Below are positions 7,505 through 16,449 of a stretch of DNA of 64,000 nt, piece after piece (positions within the stretch are counted from its first letter, which is position 1; each line of letters starts with the position of its first letter). The DNA is from FEN-1191 sp036490715 (GTDB taxonomy: Bacteria > Pseudomonadota > Gammaproteobacteria > Steroidobacterales > Steroidobacteraceae). The notes under the pieces were generated by a model. It did no database searches, had not been told where the DNA came from, and saw only the letters and a list, made by a program, of their open reading frames with translations. The translations under genes were made by a program, and so were the position numbers. The stretch spans positions 1 through 64,000 of the forward strand of contig DASXDL010000004.1 of assembly GCA_036490715.1 (NCBI GenBank), read 5' to 3'.

Positions 7505-9997
7505 ATGGCAGACACGTCGCGACGGCGCGTGCTGTTGGGTGCGCTCGGCACCGCGGGATCGGCGCTGGCGCTGCGCGCCACGCGCGGCCTGGCGGCGTCC
7601 TTCGATCGATCGGCGGCCAGCTCGCGCCGGCGCTGGAGTTTCGATAGCGACTGGCGGTTCTCGCGTAGCGATTTTGCCGCATCATCGCAGATCGACTTCG
7701 ACGACCGCGACTGGCGCAGCCTGCGGTTGCCCCACGACTGGAGCATCGAAGGGCCGTTCGACCCGAACGCGCCCTCCGCCGGGTGCGGCGCCTACCTGCC
7801 CACCGGCGTTGGCTGGTACCGCAAGCGCTTCACGCTGCCCTCGGCGGCCGCCGGGCGGCGACTGACGATCGAATTTGACGGCATCTACCAGAATAGCGAG
7901 GCGTGGATCAACGGCCAGTCCCTCGGCAAGCGACCGTACGGATTCGTGCCGTTCTATTACGACCTGAGCACCCTGGTGCGTCCGCACGCAGAAAACCTGA
8001 TTGCGGTGCGGGTCGACAATTCCCACCAGACCAACTGCCGCTGGTACTCCGGCTCGGGCATCTATCGGCACGCGTGGCTGCTCTCGACCGAGCCGCTGCA
8101 CATCGCTCATTGGGGCGTGCTCGCCCATAGCTCGCTGATCGCGCCGGGCCATGCCACGGTGGCAGTGAGTGTACAGCTGGACAATGACAGCTCAGGCCCC
8201 GCGCCCGCCCTCGTCACCGCCCGGATGATCGATGCCGCCGGCCGCAAGCTCGGACTCGGTCACGCCGAGGCGCTACTCGACGGCCACGCGAGCGCCAGTG
8301 TGTCGCTGACCGTGTCGATCGACGATCCGCATCTGTGGTCACCCGAGGAGCCGTATCTGCACCGGCTGATCGTGAGCGTGCAGAGCGCGGGGGTAGCGAG
8401 CGATGCGGTGGAGCTGCCGTTCGGAATCCGCACCGCCCGCTTCGATGCCGATCGTGGATTTCTGCTGAACGATCGGCCGCTCAAACTCAACGGCTGCTGC
8501 CTCCATCACGATGCCGGCTGCGTGGGCGCCGCGGTGCCCGAACGCGTCTGGGAGCGTCGATTGCTGGAGCTCAAGTCGATGGGCTGCAATGCGATCCGCA
8601 CCAGTCACAACCCGTTCGCGGCCGAGTTCCTGGATCTGTGCGACCGGCTGGGAATTCTGGTGATGAATGAAGCCTTCGATGAGTGGACCATCCCCAAGGG
8701 CCAGATCGGCCCCAACGGCTACGCTCGCTACTTCGACCAGTGGTATGAGCGCGATCTGCAGAACTTCATCCGCCGCGACCGCAACCATGCCTGCGTCGTA
8801 TTGTGGAGCGCCGGCAACGAGATCGGCGAGCAGGGTGCGGCCGGTGGTGCCGACGTTCTGCGCCGCATCCTCGCAGTGTTTCGCGCCGAGGATCCGACCC
8901 GCATGGTGACCGCCGGCTGCGATCACATCGCATCCGATCCGCCCGCCGAGCGCGCCCGTCCCGAGTTCCTGCAACTGCTCGACGTCGTGGGTTACAACTA
9001 TGTCGATCGCTGGCGCGAGCGTACCGAGCTTTACTACGACCAGGACCGGCATGACTATCCGCAGCGCCGGTTCATCGGCACCGAAAGCGTGGGCCTCGCC
9101 GGCGTGCGCGGCGGCGACGGACCGTACCTCGCACTACCCGGCGCTCGCCCCGGACGCGAAGTCGACGTCGAGCAGCTGTGGAAGTTCGTGCGCGTTCACG
9201 ACTACGTCGCCGGCGACTTCATGTGGACTGGGATCGATTACCTGGGAGAGGCGCGCTGGCCCAACAAGGCCGCGGCCAGCGGCGTGCTCGATACCTGCGG
9301 CTTTCGCAAGGACAGTTTCTACTTCTACCAGAGCCAGTGGACCCAAGACCCGGTGCTGCACCTGTTTCCGCACTGGAACTGGGCCGGGCGCGAAGGCCAG
9401 ATCGTGCCAGTCGGCTGCTATACCAATTGCGACACCGTCGAGCTGTTTCTCAACGGCCGCTCGCTCGGCGTCAAGGGCTACGCGTTTCCACGGCCGGGCA
9501 TGGAAGAACGCTACGGTCACTTGCCGGAGCGCGCCCTTGCCGCGCGTACCACCGGCGACCTGCATCTATCCTGGGACGTGGCATTCGAACCCGGGACGCT
9601 GCGCGCGCTTGGCCGACGCGCCGAGCGCGTCGTGGCCGATAAAACCATCGAGACCACCGGTCCAGCGGCAGCCATCGCACTGAGCGCCGATGCGGCCACG
9701 ATCGGCATCGATCCGGGCGAGGTCGCTCACGTCGAAATCCGCATCGTTGATTCACAGGGGCGGCTGGTGCCGACCGCCGATGATGAGATCGCGCTGAGCC
9801 TCAGTGGTGACGGTGTCTTGCTGGGATGGGACAACGGCAATCCGGCCAACCATGACGGCTACCGGTCGGAACGGCGACGCGTGTTCGGCGGATTGGCGCT
9901 GGCGATCGTGCGATCCAGCGGCAACGCCGGACGCATGCACCTGTCTGCCCGATCGGAGGCACTCGGTTCGGCCAGCACATCGATTCGGTGCCGCTGA
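7505..9997 (+). CDS. GH2 family beta-galactosidase/beta-glucuronidase with Tat signal
   Basis: An 830-residue family 2 glycoside hydrolase. The N-terminus MADTSRRRVLLGALGTAGSA is a twin-arginine signal, so it is probably exported folded, unlike the Sec-dependent GH35 upstream. Domains in order: sugar-binding jelly roll (about 45-200), immunoglobulin-like domain (about 205-310), TIM barrel (about 315-610), then C-terminal beta domains. The acid/base is E439 in VVLWSAGNEIGEQ and the nucleophile is E527 in FIGTESVG. It starts 6 bases after the GH35 stop, so the two are cotranscribed. Galactosidase is favoured by context, but GH2 also includes glucuronidases and mannosidases, and motifs alone do not separate them. 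Confidence 0.92.
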   Translation: MADTSRRRVLLGALGTAGSALALRATRGLAASFDRSAASSRRRWSFDSDWRFSRSDFAASSQIDFDDRDWRSLRLPHDWSIEGPFDPNAPSAGCGAYLPTGVGWYRKRFTLPSAAAGRRLTIEFDGIYQNSEAWINGQSLGKRPYGFVPFYYDLSTLVRPHAENLIAVRVDNSHQTNCRWYSGSGIYRHAWLLSTEPLHIAHWGVLAHSSLIAPGHATVAVSVQLDNDSSGPAPALVTARMIDAAGRKLGLGHAEALLDGHASASVSLTVSIDDPHLWSPEEPYLHRLIVSVQSAGVASDAVELPFGIRTARFDADRGFLLNDRPLKLNGCCLHHDAGCVGAAVPERVWERRLLELKSMGCNAIRTSHNPFAAEFLDLCDRLGILVMNEAFDEWTIPKGQIGPNGYARYFDQWYERDLQNFIRRDRNHACVVLWSAGNEIGEQGAAGGADVLRRILAVFRAEDPTRMVTAGCDHIASDPPAERARPEFLQLLDVVGYNYVDRWRERTELYYDQDRHDYPQRRFIGTESVGLAGVRGGDGPYLALPGARPGREVDVEQLWKFVRVHDYVAGDFMWTGIDYLGEARWPNKAAASGVLDTCGFRKDSFYFYQSQWTQDPVLHLFPHWNWAGREGQIVPVGCYTNCDTVELFLNGRSLGVKGYAFPRPGMEERYGHLPERALAARTTGDLHLSWDVAFEPGTLRALGRRAERVVADKTIETTGPAAAIALSADAATIGIDPGEVAHVEIRIVDSQGRLVPTADDEIALSLSGDGVLLGWDNGNPANHDGYRSERRRVFGGLALAIVRSSGNAGRMHLSARSEALGSASTSIRCR

Positions 9998-10001
9998 GCG
10001 C

Positions 10002-12557
10002 TCAGTGGCCCGAGAAAGTCAGCCAGACCGATTCGATTGCGACCCCGCGGGCATCATCGCTCGCCAGCTCGCCCGAGTTGGCGTTGACACGCAGTTCGAG
10101 CCGCTCCACATCGGCGATGTGGACCTGATCGCCGGGGCCGCCCCGACCTGGTGGTTGCACTCGCCAGTAGTTCCACAGCCCGGGATACGGGCTCGGGATG
10201 AATATGCTGCGCTCCGCATGCAACTGCGACAGCGGCACACCGACTTCGGACCATGCACCGCTGGCAACTGCGCGTAACTGCCAACTGCTGCCGTCTTTCT
10301 CGATCAGCGTCAGCTCCAGGGTCTTACGGGCGCCGCCCTGACTGCGCAACCGCACGTGCAGCATCCGGGCCTGCGTCGCGTCGTCGCGGTGCTCTGCCAA
10401 GCGGTCACCGACGTAAAGCGAGGCGGCGTAGCGCTGCGGCGTGTCAGCACCCAGATCCGGAAGATCCAGCTGCAGCGCCCACTGATCGTCGCTCTCGCCC
10501 GCAATCAGATGGAAAAATGCGTCACGGTACTGTTCGCCAACTCGTACGAACGACAGCCGCCGATAATCGCGCTGCGGATCGAACAACCGCAGCGCCGTGC
10601 CGGGGGGCGTCATGCGCAGCGTCCACAGCTGCTCGCTCTGAAACGGCCACTCCCCGGGTTGGCCATGCGCCGCGCCCGGAAAGGTCGTGGCTTGCGCGCC
10701 CGTGAGCACACTCACCGCGTACTCGTACGGTCCGGCAGCAAGCCCCGCGGCGTCGAAGTGGGCCAGGTAGTCGTTGCCGCTCTCGCGACTCATCACCCGC
10801 GGGTTGCCGAAAGTGCGTTGTCCCGCCGGCCGCAGCCACAGTCTCACCTCGTCGGGCAAGACATCGTCAGCGACTCGCACCCGCAGGTCGAACGGCTGCC
10901 CGGCAGTGACCTCGTCGTGACTCAGCACGAGCACATCGTCCGGGTACGACCGCGGCGCATTGACGTGGTATTCCTCAAAACCGACCCGATTGATCCGGGC
11001 CGGGAGCGTCGCCGGATCGGCCTGTGCGTCGCGGCTCAGCAGCCATATGCCGGGTTGCACCGTGACCGTTGCCTCAGCGGCCTGCCGCGTCGCCCCAACG
11101 CTGCCCTGCCATAGCCTTAAGGGCGTTGCGTAGAACGTGGCGCCCAGGTCGGGCAGATGCACGACCATCGGCCATGCACGCTGCAGCAGTCGCGAGACGA
11201 TCTTGTCCGGTTGCGGCTGCTCGAATGGATCGCTCACCAGCACCTCGTCCGGGTACAGCTCCAGACGCCATACGCCGGCGCGCACCCGGTCGAGAAAGTA
11301 CGCACCGCTGCCTTCGTAGGTCACCAGCGGCGAGGAGCCGAATCCGACCACGCGCCGCAGCGTGGTCAGATCACGCGGCGCAGTCGTGGTCGGGCCGGCA
11401 TTCATGTACGTATCCTTCGCCACCAGTTCACTGCGGTCCTGGTCGTAGCTGAGACGAAAGTCGCCGAAGCTCAGATTCTGCGGATAACGGCCGTAGGACT
11501 GCAGGCGCGGTAGACGCCGCATCGCCTCGGCCGCGATCACCGCGCTGACCGCCTTCTTCGGCGTGTGCACCAGGTTGAGGTAATGCGTCTGCCAACCGAG
11601 GTTGTAAGGCGCCGTCTGCAGCATGTCGTAGGCAAACATGGCGGCAAACTGCGCGCCGACCGCTCGAAACGTGCGCGCCATGGCCGGGTACATGTAGCCG
11701 GTCAGCAGATCCGGCTGGTCGAACTCGTAGACGATACGTGGCCGGCCAGCGATATCCGGCCGCAGCATGTCCGGATACGCATCTACCGTCGGCAGAAAAT
11801 TGCCCCGCAGCTGATGGCCGGCCACGAGGCTCGAGGGATACCAGCCGAAGCTCACCCCATCGACTTTCGAAGCATGGATCGCCGGTGCGATGCGAAAGTC
11901 CTGGGAGACGTTATAGAAAGTGATCTGCCGGCTGCCGGTATCACGGACCGCCTTGACCAGGCCGTTGATGTAGGCCACCGAACCGGCGGCATCCTCCGGG
12001 TGGTGCACCGGTTCGTTGATCATCTCGACGAACAGGATGGCGGGCTCGTTCTTCAACGCAACGCCGGTGTAGGGATTGATATGGTTCAGCAGTTGCCCGA
12101 TGTAGCGCTCCTGCGCGGCGATCGACAGCGGATTGGTGCCCATCTCTGAGCGCTGGAAGTAGCGGGAAAATCCCTGGTTGGACGACGGCTGATTGATCTG
12201 ATCGGCAAAGCGCGGATCGTAGGTGTGGATAGGGGTGAGCAGTATGTAGATGCCGCGCTCGCGCGCTTTCGCCACCAGGTAGTCGAGCAGGGCAACGTGC
12301 TCATTGACGACCAGGTTGCCGTCCCGATCGGCATTCTCCCAGTCGCCCCATGAGCACAGTCGCAAACCGGTCCAGCCCATGCGGGCGAACTGCGCCATGT
12401 CCTCGTCGATCATGCGCTTGCGGTCAGCGCCTACCAGAGCGGCCATGCGATAGTCCGAGCCCGACATCAGGCAGTAGTTGGCCCCGAACAGGGCCACCTC
12501 CCGATGATCGTCGCGCCAACGGATCACGCCCGAGTGGTCGACGTACACCGCTCGCAC
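10002..12557 (-). CDS. Clan GH-A (GH5-like) glycoside hydrolase, probable lipoprotein; start uncertain
   Basis: From the GTG at 12557 the protein has 851 residues. An N-terminal TIM barrel of cellulase type (about 20-380) carries acid/base E182 in LFVEMINEPVHHP and a probable nucleophile E278 in RIVYEFDQPDL. About 450 residues of beta-rich accessory domains follow. That GTG gives no export signal. The same frame stays open upstream and encodes TVAVWALALLSAGGC, a lipoprotein-type signal with the Cys about 18 codons before the GTG, but no ATG, GTG or TTG precedes it. A CTG at 12669-12671, with GGGGG upstream, is the best candidate for the true start (about 889 residues). The gene is convergent with the GH2 operon, with a 4-base gap. 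It probably cleaves the backbone of a galactose-bearing polysaccharide (inference). Confidence 0.85.
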   Translation of the reverse strand: MRAVYVDHSGVIRWRDDHREVALFGANYCLMSGSDYRMAALVGADRKRMIDEDMAQFARMGWTGLRLCSWGDWENADRDGNLVVNEHVALLDYLVAKARERGIYILLTPIHTYDPRFADQINQPSSNQGFSRYFQRSEMGTNPLSIAAQERYIGQLLNHINPYTGVALKNEPAILFVEMINEPVHHPEDAAGSVAYINGLVKAVRDTGSRQITFYNVSQDFRIAPAIHASKVDGVSFGWYPSSLVAGHQLRGNFLPTVDAYPDMLRPDIAGRPRIVYEFDQPDLLTGYMYPAMARTFRAVGAQFAAMFAYDMLQTAPYNLGWQTHYLNLVHTPKKAVSAVIAAEAMRRLPRLQSYGRYPQNLSFGDFRLSYDQDRSELVAKDTYMNAGPTTTAPRDLTTLRRVVGFGSSPLVTYEGSGAYFLDRVRAGVWRLELYPDEVLVSDPFEQPQPDKIVSRLLQRAWPMVVHLPDLGATFYATPLRLWQGSVGATRQAAEATVTVQPGIWLLSRDAQADPATLPARINRVGFEEYHVNAPRSYPDDVLVLSHDEVTAGQPFDLRVRVADDVLPDEVRLWLRPAGQRTFGNPRVMSRESGNDYLAHFDAAGLAAGPYEYAVSVLTGAQATTFPGAAHGQPGEWPFQSEQLWTLRMTPPGTALRLFDPQRDYRRLSFVRVGEQYRDAFFHLIAGESDDQWALQLDLPDLGADTPQRYAASLYVGDRLAEHRDDATQARMLHVRLRSQGGARKTLELTLIEKDGSSWQLRAVASGAWSEVGVPLSQLHAERSIFIPSPYPGLWNYWRVQPPGRGGPGDQVHIADVERLELRVNANSGELASDDARGVAIESVWLTFSGH

Positions 12558-12713
12558 CGCGGCCTCGCCGCGCCGGCCGGCCGCATCGCTCGGCGTCCCC
12601 GCGGCCGCACAGCCACCGGCGGACAGCAGCGCGAGCGCCCAGACCGCGACCGTATGATGATGCGTGCGCAGGTGGCAGCCCCCGGAATTGATTCGCTCTA
12701 CAGAAAGGCAAGC

Positions 12714-12735
12714 GATATATTATCATACAAATATT
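12714..12735. promoter_or_regulatory. Candidate operator, site 2 of 4
   Basis: An AT-rich island with TATTATCATACAAATATT lies in the intergenic region between the divergent glycosidase and esterase genes. It shares ATACAAA with the site upstream of the dehydratase operon. It stands out sharply from the GC-rich surroundings. Assignment as an operator is inference. Confidence 0.35.
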
Positions 12736-12772
12736 GGTGGCCGCCGGTGGCCGGTAGGACATCCGCCTCGAC

Positions 12773-13672
12773 ATGACCGCTGCACGTTACCGGCGCGGCG
12801 CGCTGGCGCTGCTGCTCACATCGCTGCTCGGCGCTGCCGCACTCGCCGCCGAGCCCTCGCCCATTGCGCTTTGGCGCGGTGGGGCTCCAGGCTCACCCGC
12901 CGATCCGCCGCCCGAGCGAGTGCGGCTGACGGCCTTGGGCGAACACGTGATCACCGAGGTGCATCGACCATCGATCACGCCCTACCCGGCTGCGGGCAGC
13001 CATCGCAGTCGCGCCGCCCTCATCGTCATTCCGGGCGGCGGCCACCGCGAACTGTGGGTCGACCATGAAGGCTATCGCGTCGCCCGCTGGTTCAGCGCCC
13101 ATGGGATTGCGGCCTTCGTGCTGAAATACCGCCTGGCACAGGCCGACGGCTCGACCTATACGATCCTTGACGATGAGCTCGCCGACGTGCAGCGCGCCAT
13201 CCGATCGGTGCGTGCGCAGGCCGATCGCTGGCATATCGACCCCGACCGCGTCGGCGTGATCGGATTCTCGGCCGGGGGCGAGCTGGCTGTGCTGGCGGCA
13301 ACGCACGCACCTTTCGTGAATGTGGCCAGTGCCGATCCACTCGATCGCAGCAGCGCGTTGCCGGACTTCATGGCGCTGATCTACCCGGGCCTGCCGCAGG
13401 ACCTGACGCTCAGTGCGGCCACGCCGCCGGCATTTTTGCTGTGCGGAGAGGCCGATAGCCCGGCCATCGCGCAAGGTCTGCCGAAGCTGTATCTGGCCCT
13501 GAAACAGGCCGGCAGCTCGGCGGAGCTGCACGTGCTGGCCGGAACAGCGCACGGCTTTGGCATCCGGCCGGACAATCCGCCCGCCGTTGGACTCTGGCCG
13601 ACGCTGATGTACGACTGGCTCGCGGGCCGCGGCCTGCTCGGCGCCGTCACTGCATCAGCTGACCACCGTTGA
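12773..13672 (+). CDS. Secreted alpha/beta-hydrolase, esterase of the carbohydrate-esterase type
   Basis: A 299-residue alpha/beta-hydrolase with a Sec signal peptide (hydrophobic stretch about 9-25, cleavage near ALAAEP). The oxyanion-hole motif is PGGGH (88-92). The nucleophile is S166 in GFSAGGE, and likely acid and base are D228 (GEAD) and H260 (GTAHGF). This layout matches the bacterial BD-FAE/acetyl-xylan-esterase-like group found in polysaccharide loci, which removes acetyl or other acyl groups from sugars. It diverges from the GH5-like gene and overlaps the following SDR gene tail-to-tail by 26 bases. The acyl group removed cannot be read from sequence. Confidence 0.85.
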   Translation: MTAARYRRGALALLLTSLLGAAALAAEPSPIALWRGGAPGSPADPPPERVRLTALGEHVITEVHRPSITPYPAAGSHRSRAALIVIPGGGHRELWVDHEGYRVARWFSAHGIAAFVLKYRLAQADGSTYTILDDELADVQRAIRSVRAQADRWHIDPDRVGVIGFSAGGELAVLAATHAPFVNVASADPLDRSSALPDFMALIYPGLPQDLTLSAATPPAFLLCGEADSPAIAQGLPKLYLALKQAGSSAELHVLAGTAHGFGIRPDNPPAVGLWPTLMYDWLAGRGLLGAVTASADHR

Positions 13673-14411
13673 CGTGGATGTTCTGACCGGTGATGTAACC
13701 GCTGAGCTCATTGGACGCCAGAAACAGAAATGCGCCGACGCAATCTTGCGCCGCCCCCAGTCGCCCCATCGGTATCGCACGCCGCAGTGCCTCCAGGCGC
13801 TCAGGCGGTGTGGCGGCGTGAAACGGCGTCTCGATCACGCCGGGAGATACCGCATTGACGCGGATGTGTCTTGGCGCCAGCTCGCGTGCTAAGTGCCGCG
13901 TCAAGGTGTGCACGAATGCCTTGGCGGAAGCATAGATGCCGCTGCCGCTGCCGCCGCCATCAATGCCAGCGATCGAGCCGACATTGATGATCGCGCCCTG
14001 CTGGCGCTCAAGGTGCGGAACGGCCGCCAGGCAGGCGGCAACGACCGAGCGCGCATTCAGATCGAAGATCGAATCCACCAGCGCGTCATCGCTTTCCAGA
14101 ATCGGCCGGCGCTCAACCAGCGAGCCGGCGTTGTTGATCAGCACGTCCAGGCCGCTTAAGGCCTGCACGCTCTGTTCGATGACGCGCCGCGCGGCGTCGC
14201 GCAGGGCGAGATCACCCTGCAACGTCACGACCGAGCCCGAATCGGCACGGATGGCGTCGGCGATTTCCCGCGCCTGGCTGGCACCGCCATTGAAATGCAG
14301 CACCACTCGGGCGCGCTGCTGCGCGAACGCCCGTGCCAGTGCCGCGCCGATGCCGGAGCTGGCACCGGTAATCAGCACCCGGCGTCCTTGCAGATCAGCG
14401 ATGCGATTCAT
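13647..14411 (-). CDS. SDR-family oxidoreductase
   Basis: A 254-residue classical short-chain dehydrogenase. The cofactor motif is TGASSGIG (15-22), the structural motif NNAG lies near residue 93, and the catalytic Ser and Tyr-x-x-x-Lys are in the GSIAG region and YASAK near 150-165. The C-terminus ends in a typical NVNGGQ block. Residues after the second beta-strand (HFNGGA) suggest NADP preference, but this is weak. It faces the galactose operon across a 298-base promoter region with two candidate operators, so a role in sugar or sugar-acid oxidation is likely. It could be an alternative aldose 1-dehydrogenase, but the Gfo/Idh gene at 21260 fits galactose better. Confidence 0.88.
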   Translation of the reverse strand: MNRIADLQGRRVLITGASSGIGAALARAFAQQRARVVLHFNGGASQAREIADAIRADSGSVVTLQGDLALRDAARRVIEQSVQALSGLDVLINNAGSLVERRPILESDDALVDSIFDLNARSVVAACLAAVPHLERQQGAIINVGSIAGIDGGGSGSGIYASAKAFVHTLTRHLARELAPRHIRVNAVSPGVIETPFHAATPPERLEALRRAIPMGRLGAAQDCVGAFLFLASNELSGYITGQNIHVNGGQLMQ

Positions 14412-14441
14412 GTGGCAGCCGGCGGCAAAGAATTATTAAAA

Positions 14442-14453
14442 CGTATTAATACG
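14442..14453. promoter_or_regulatory. Candidate operator, site 3 of 4 (perfect palindrome)
   Basis: CGTATTAATACG is a perfect 12-bp palindrome 30 bases upstream of the SDR start on the minus strand, within an AT-rich patch. Its TAATACG matches the site near 2195. Binding by the GntR/FCD protein encoded at 20497 is proposed, not shown. Confidence 0.45.
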
Positions 14454-14642
14454 ATGATGCCACGCCGGCGAGCTGCGTGCGAGCGCTGGCAGGCGGTAAA
14501 GCCCGCGTAAATTCAGTGGCCTAGACGCTATTCGTGTTGTTTCCTGCCAACAGCGGCCGCCGGGCCACAGGCACTGCAAACCGGCATTCGCATGGGTTCG
14601 CAACGATCAGAAAACCCAGTATCGCCGTGGGTCCGGGCCATA

Positions 14643-14657
14643 GTATATTGATAATAC
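14643..14657. promoter_or_regulatory. Candidate operator, site 4 of 4
   Basis: GTATATTGATAATAC is an inverted repeat, GTAT...ATAC, with a 7-base centre. It lies about 53 bases before the start of the dehydratase-dgoK-dgoA operon. It shares ATAATAC with site 1 and ATACAAA with site 2. Confidence 0.45.
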
Positions 14658-14709
14658 AAAATGCGCCGGCCGCTGCACGAGCCTGGCGAATCGACTAAGG
14701 ATCAGCGAT

Positions 14710-16449
14710 TTGAGCGCCGACAAGAACGACAAGCCGCGACTGCGGAGCACCCGAAGTTACGGCCGCCAGAACCGCGACGGATTTATTCATCGCAGCTGGA
14801 TGAAGAGCCAGGGGCTGCCGGCGGACGTGTTCGACGGCCGACCGGTGATCGGCATCTGCAATACCTGGTCGGAGCTCACGCCGTGCAACGCCGGGCTGCG
14901 CGACGTGGCCGAGCACGTCAAGCGCGGCGTCTGGGAGGCCGGCGGCCTGCCGCTCGAATTTCCGGTGATGTCGCTGGGCGAGACGCAGATGCGGCCCACG
15001 GCAATGCTGTTTCGCAATCTGCTGGCGATGGATACCGAAGAGTCGATCCGCGCCAACCCGATCGATGCGGTGGTGCTGCTCGGAGGCTGCGACAAGACCA
15101 CGCCCGGCCAGCTGATGGGCTCGGCCAGCGTCGATCTGCCGACAATCGTGGTCTCCAGCGGGCCGATGCTCAACGGCAAGTTCCGCGGCCGCGACATCGG
15201 CTCGGGCACCGACGTCTGGCGGTTCAGCGAGTCGGTGCGCGCCGGCGAGATGCCGCTAACGGATTTCATGGCGGCCGAATCCGGCATGTCGCGCACACCC
15301 GGCACCTGCATGACCATGGGCAGCGCCTCGACCATGGCCAGCATGATGGAGGCCATGGGCATCGCCCTGCCCTTCAACGCCAGCGCGCCCGCGGTCGATG
15401 CGCGCCGCCGTACCATCGCGCACGAGAGCGGCCGGCTGATCGTGCAGATGGCGCGCCAGGACCTGAGACTGTCGAAGATCCTCACGCGCGCGGCATTCCA
15501 CAACGCCATCCGGGTGCTGGCCGCGATCGGCGGCTCGACCAACACCGTGTTGCACCTGCTGGCGATCGCCGGTCGGCTCGGCGTGCCGCTCGAGCTGCGC
15601 GACTTCGACCGGCTCTCGACCGAGGTGCCACTGCTGGTGGATCTGCAGCCCTCGGGACAGTTTCTGATGGAGGATCTGCACTATGCTGGCGGACTGCCGG
15701 CGGTGATGCGGGAACTCGGCACGCTGCTGGAAACGCAGGCACCGACCGTCTACGGCAAGACCCTGGGCGAGGCGCTGGCGGGTGCGGAGTGCTTCAACCG
15801 CGAGGTGATCCGGACGATGGCCGCGCCGGTGAAGCCGGATTCCGGCATCTGGGTGCTGCACGGCAACCTGTGTCCGGACGGCGCGGTGATGAAGCCGAGC
15901 GCGGCCGGCAGCACACTGCTGCGCCACCGCGGCCGCGCGGTGGTGTTCGAGTCGATCGAGGACCTGCATGCGCGCATCGATGATCCGGCACTCGACGTGG
16001 ATGAGAACTGCGTGCTGGTGCTTAAGGGTTGCGGCCCCAAGGGTTATCCGGGCATGCCCGAAGTTGGTAATCTGCCGTTGCCGCGCAAACTGCTCGAGCG
16101 CGGCGTCAAGGACATGCTGCGGATCTCGGATGCGCGCATGAGCGGCACCGCCTTCGGCACCGTGGTGCTGCACGTGGCACCTGAAGCCGAGGCCGGCGGC
16201 CCTTTGGCGGTGGTGCGCAATGGCGATGAGATCCTGCTCGACGCTCCGAACCGTCGCCTGGAGCTGCTGGTCACGCCGCAGGAAATCGAGGCGCGCATCG
16301 CCGCCTGGCGCGCGCAGCACCAGCAGACCAAATACACGCGCGGCTATTACCGACTCTACATCGACACCGTCATGCAGGCCGACCGCGGCTGCGACCTGAA
16401 CTTCCTGACCGGTGCCAGCGGCAGCATCGTCGAGCGGGAATCCCACTGA
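14710..16449 (+). CDS. IlvD/Edd-family sugar-acid dehydratase, probable D-galactonate dehydratase
   Basis: A 579-residue iron-sulfur dehydratase starting with TTG, eight bases after AAGGA. Cys59, Cys127 (GGCDKT) and Cys200 (GTCMTMG) are placed to hold a [2Fe-2S] cluster, as in Rhizobium L-arabinonate dehydratase, which has the same length. The catalytic serine is S478 in SDARMSGT. From memory, the Rhizobium enzyme also accepts D-galactonate and D-fuconate. The next two genes are dgoK and dgoA, so this enzyme very probably makes 2-keto-3-deoxy-galactonate, replacing the enolase-superfamily DgoD of Escherichia coli (inference from context). The stop codon overlaps the dgoK start by one base. 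L-arabinonate or D-xylonate remain possible additional substrates. Confidence 0.9.
   Translation: MSADKNDKPRLRSTRSYGRQNRDGFIHRSWMKSQGLPADVFDGRPVIGICNTWSELTPCNAGLRDVAEHVKRGVWEAGGLPLEFPVMSLGETQMRPTAMLFRNLLAMDTEESIRANPIDAVVLLGGCDKTTPGQLMGSASVDLPTIVVSSGPMLNGKFRGRDIGSGTDVWRFSESVRAGEMPLTDFMAAESGMSRTPGTCMTMGSASTMASMMEAMGIALPFNASAPAVDARRRTIAHESGRLIVQMARQDLRLSKILTRAAFHNAIRVLAAIGGSTNTVLHLLAIAGRLGVPLELRDFDRLSTEVPLLVDLQPSGQFLMEDLHYAGGLPAVMRELGTLLETQAPTVYGKTLGEALAGAECFNREVIRTMAAPVKPDSGIWVLHGNLCPDGAVMKPSAAGSTLLRHRGRAVVFESIEDLHARIDDPALDVDENCVLVLKGCGPKGYPGMPEVGNLPLPRKLLERGVKDMLRISDARMSGTAFGTVVLHVAPEAEAGGPLAVVRNGDEILLDAPNRRLELLVTPQEIEARIAAWRAQHQQTKYTRGYYRLYIDTVMQADRGCDLNFLTGASGSIVERESH

Noticed and set aside
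14661..15983. Long open frame (440 codons, plus strand) inside the dehydratase gene
   Set aside because: It is in another frame of a strongly conserved enzyme, is Arg/Gly-rich, and has no domain; a by-product of high GC content.
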